Assembly (NCBI GenBank): GCA_018644745.1
Contig: JABGPX010000345.1
Location: 1 to 8,912, forward strand
Origin: Spirochaetales bacterium
Lineage (GTDB): Bacteria > Spirochaetota > Spirochaetia > ARS1246
Direction: 5' to 3'
Length of the DNA: 8,912 nt
Shown in pieces: positions 6,921 to 8,912 of the stretch. The notes beneath the pieces are model-generated. The model saw nothing but the letters and a program-made list of their open reading frames with translations, ran no database searches and had not been told where the DNA came from. The translations under genes were made by a program, and so were the position numbers. Position 1 is the stretch's first letter; each line of letters starts with the position of its first letter.

Positions 6921-8177
6921 ATGAAATATTATCTCAGAAAGGCAACAGTACTAATACTTCTGCTTGCAGGATTGCATCCTATATTCTCCGGTCGCGATAT
7001 CGATCCGGATGACTATTTCGAAAATACGGCTGTACGCAGGTATATTGATCGATATACCGCCTCGGATTTCCGTGAATGGCTCGAGTCATGTTTCGGAAGG
7101 GGATCTTTTTATAAAGAATACATAATCGATCGGATTCGCGAATACGATCTTCCCGAAGCTCTATTCTTCCTCCCTGTTGTGGAATCAGGCTATAATCCAA
7201 AAGCAATATCCCCATCGGGGGCGTCGGGAATGTGGCAGTTTATGATGAACAGCATAGAACCCTACGACCTCAGAGTAGATGAATGGATTGATGAAAGAAA
7301 AGATTTCTGGAAGTCCACTTCTGCGTCGCTGAAAAAGCTCCAATATAATGAATCAATATTAGGTGACTGGCTGCTTGCGATCGCGGCTTACAACTGCGGT
7401 TTGGGCAGGATGCAGCAGGCAATTACGGAGGGTGGCAGCAGAGACTTCTGGACGCTCGCGGATGGCGGATATCTGCCCGTCGAAACCTCCCGCTACGTGC
7501 CGAAATTCCTAGCAATAGCCTATATAGGGCAGAATCTGGCGGACTATAATTTGCCGGAACTCGACCTGCCTGTGTGGAAATGGCGGCGGCTTCCTATCAA
7601 AGGACAGGTAAACCTGCAGCTGCTCGCGGCGGCTGCCAAAATCCCTGAGGCAATTCTCAATCTTGGAAACGCCGAACTCCGGTATCCTGTAACCCCTCCC
7701 GAAGGTTACAGCTATTTTTTGAAGGTTCCGGACATATATACCGATGCTATAAACAGCACATTAAAGGGAGACATTACTGGTTTGAACAGATTCTATGTTC
7801 ATAGTATTCGACCTGGAGATACTTTATTCGCCTTAGCACGGCACTTTGGCGTATCAATCGATCTCATTAAACACCACAATCCTGGTATAGAACCCCGGTA
7901 TTTACAAATCAACTCTACTTTACTGGTACCCGCAATTCGAGAAGTAGCACCATTCCCCGATGTTTCCCAAGCGGCAGCCCCTCGAAACAGCAGGAGACGG
8001 TCTGCAAACACCCGCTACATCGTCAAGCACGGAGATACATTGTGGGATATCTCGAGACGATTTAGAATTGCGCTGCAGGAGCTGACCCGACAAAATGGGC
8101 TTTCACTCTTGAAAACGATTCATCCGGGTCAGATTCTCGAAATACCAGTTGCAGGTGCCGGTGCATTAACTGAATAA
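6921..8177 (+). CDS. mltD: MltD-like lytic murein transglycosylase with two LysM domains
   Basis: This 418-aa exported enzyme would cleave the MurNAc-GlcNAc bond of peptidoglycan to give 1,6-anhydro ends. A signal peptide spans residues 1 to about 23 (K-rich start, LILLLAGLH core), with no lipobox cysteine, unlike E. coli MltD, which is a lipoprotein. The SLT domain (about 60-210) shows FLPVVESGYNP with the catalytic glutamate E88, SGASGMWQFM (99-108), the DERKDFW segment, DWLLAIAAYNCGLG (149-162) with AYN, and LPVETSRYVPKFLA (185-198), all hallmarks of the MltD group. LysM1 spans about 291-337 (YVHSIRPGDTLFALARHFGV) and LysM2 about 365-409 (YIVKHGDTLWDISRRFRI), which bind glycan chains. An Arg/Ser-rich linker around 355-364 joins them. 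The start ATG has only a weak ribosome site. It lies 13 nt after the lipoprotein gene and 1 nt before the next gene, so it is the middle gene of an envelope operon. Confidence 0.95.
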   Translation: MKYYLRKATVLILLLAGLHPIFSGRDIDPDDYFENTAVRRYIDRYTASDFREWLESCFGRGSFYKEYIIDRIREYDLPEALFFLPVVESGYNPKAISPSGASGMWQFMMNSIEPYDLRVDEWIDERKDFWKSTSASLKKLQYNESILGDWLLAIAAYNCGLGRMQQAITEGGSRDFWTLADGGYLPVETSRYVPKFLAIAYIGQNLADYNLPELDLPVWKWRRLPIKGQVNLQLLAAAAKIPEAILNLGNAELRYPVTPPEGYSYFLKVPDIYTDAINSTLKGDITGLNRFYVHSIRPGDTLFALARHFGVSIDLIKHHNPGIEPRYLQINSTLLVPAIREVAPFPDVSQAAAPRNSRRRSANTRYIVKHGDTLWDISRRFRIALQELTRQNGLSLLKTIHPGQILEIPVAGAGALTE

Positions 8178-8178
8178 G

Positions 8179-8912
8179 ATGAAACATGTTTGCATAGCGA
8201 TAATTATTGCCTTCTCATTGTTGGTATCCGGTTTTGCGGAAGAAACTGAGATTCAGGTGAGGTACGACGTAAATTGGGTACGCGGTGAAATTGACATAGA
8301 TCTCATAATGACGGTCAGCAACAGCGCGGACCCGGCAGCCATCAGGAGCGCTGCCTATGATACCGCCTCAAATCAAATTGGCCGGATCTTTTGTGAAATT
8401 CTTTATAATGTACAGTTAGATTCATCCAGGACACTAAAGGACGCAGTACTAAACGATCCCCAGGCGCTTTCTGAATTATTGAACGTTGGAGAGAGGGGGC
8501 TTCCCCACTTGATGCACCTAAACTCCGAGTTATCAAATATTACGGCGAGTTATAACTTCTCTTTTTATCCAGATATTCAAAGAATTTTTACCAGCCATTC
8601 AAAAGCATATATGGGGGAAACGAACCTTGGTTTTTCACCCACAATCGACTATTCAGGGCTAGTTATTTATGTGCAAGGTGAATATCCTGTTCATGGAGAA
8701 GAGCCGGGTGAACGGAATCCAAGTCATTTTGCTCCGGCCCTTCTTCCGAGAATTTATGATGCCGACATGCGGCCGGTTCTCGAATCGAATATGATGGAAC
8801 CCGAAAGCTTGAATTTTTGGGGACCCGTCGGGTATTCCACCGACACCAATTATCTGTCATCGCAGGAACGAGTCGGCGACGTTCCTCTTCTTACCATGGC
8901 CATAGCAGTGTT
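8179..8912 (+). CDS. Secreted protein of unknown function (3' end outside window)
   Basis: The frame is open from the ATG at 8179 to the end of the window (244 codons) and has no stop. It begins 1 nt after the mltD stop (TAA G ATG), which strongly indicates co-transcription. Residues 1-20 form a clean signal peptide ending in VSGFA, cleaved before EET, with no lipobox cysteine, so the product is periplasmic or surface-exposed. I do not recognise a definite family. Residues 158-167 (YSGLVIYVQG) followed by APALLPRIYD (185-194) resemble the TGLVIDARG then PAL-P-I-D pattern seen in LPP20/FlgP-like and other spirochaetal secreted proteins. FWGPVGYST (213-221) is a further conserved-looking block. 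The N-terminal half (24-150) mixes strands and helices and contains no catalytic motif. The resemblance is a guess from memory, and the missing C-terminus limits it further. Confidence 0.8.
   Translation, partial: MKHVCIAIIIAFSLLVSGFAEETEIQVRYDVNWVRGEIDIDLIMTVSNSADPAAIRSAAYDTASNQIGRIFCEILYNVQLDSSRTLKDAVLNDPQALSELLNVGERGLPHLMHLNSELSNITASYNFSFYPDIQRIFTSHSKAYMGETNLGFSPTIDYSGLVIYVQGEYPVHGEEPGERNPSHFAPALLPRIYDADMRPVLESNMMEPESLNFWGPVGYSTDTNYLSSQERVGDVPLLTMAIAV

Overview
The window looks like a chromosomal segment of a spirochaete (Spirochaetota), probably a free-living or anaerobic member rather than a host-restricted pathogen. This is an inference. It rests on a bacterial XPB-type helicase followed by an XPB-N-terminal-like partner, two lipoproteins with short spirochaete-like lipoboxes (FSAC, LTAC), a fused aroD-aroE gene and roughly balanced base composition. 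I see no mobile element, CRISPR array, tRNA or rRNA.

Layout. Positions 2-361 (+) hold the C-terminal end of an XPB/Rad25-like DNA helicase. Its stop overlaps by 4 nt the TTG start of a 688-aa protein (358-2424, +) with a domain resembling the XPB/Ssl2 N-terminal-like family. Convergent to these, and overlapping the end of the 688-aa gene by 15 bp, lies a minus-strand pair: a 556-aa TPR lipoprotein gene (5566-3896) followed after 4 nt by a bifunctional 3-dehydroquinate dehydratase/shikimate dehydrogenase gene (3891-2410). Upstream of that pair, the space between the two divergent transcription units carries a decayed relic of the 3' end of an E. coli-type isocitrate dehydrogenase gene (about 5765-5593, -), with a frameshift and internal stops.

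From about 5861 rightward there is a tight plus-strand envelope operon: a 348-aa lipoprotein with tetratricopeptide-like helices, an MltD-like lytic transglycosylase with two LysM domains (6921-8177), and the start of a secreted protein of unknown function that runs off the window (8179-8912). Gaps are 13 nt and 1 nt.

How the genes fit together. The left unit is probably DNA repair or helicase biology, with the standalone domain protein as a candidate partner of the helicase. The middle unit contributes two consecutive shikimate-pathway steps, co-transcribed with an outer-membrane or periplasmic scaffold-type lipoprotein. The right unit is devoted to the envelope and peptidoglycan. The icd relic is the most unexpected item, because it records loss of a TCA-cycle gene from between these two units. 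No wholly new defence or mobile system is evident; the most novel material is the XPB partner gene, the relic and the uncharacterised secreted and lipoprotein genes.
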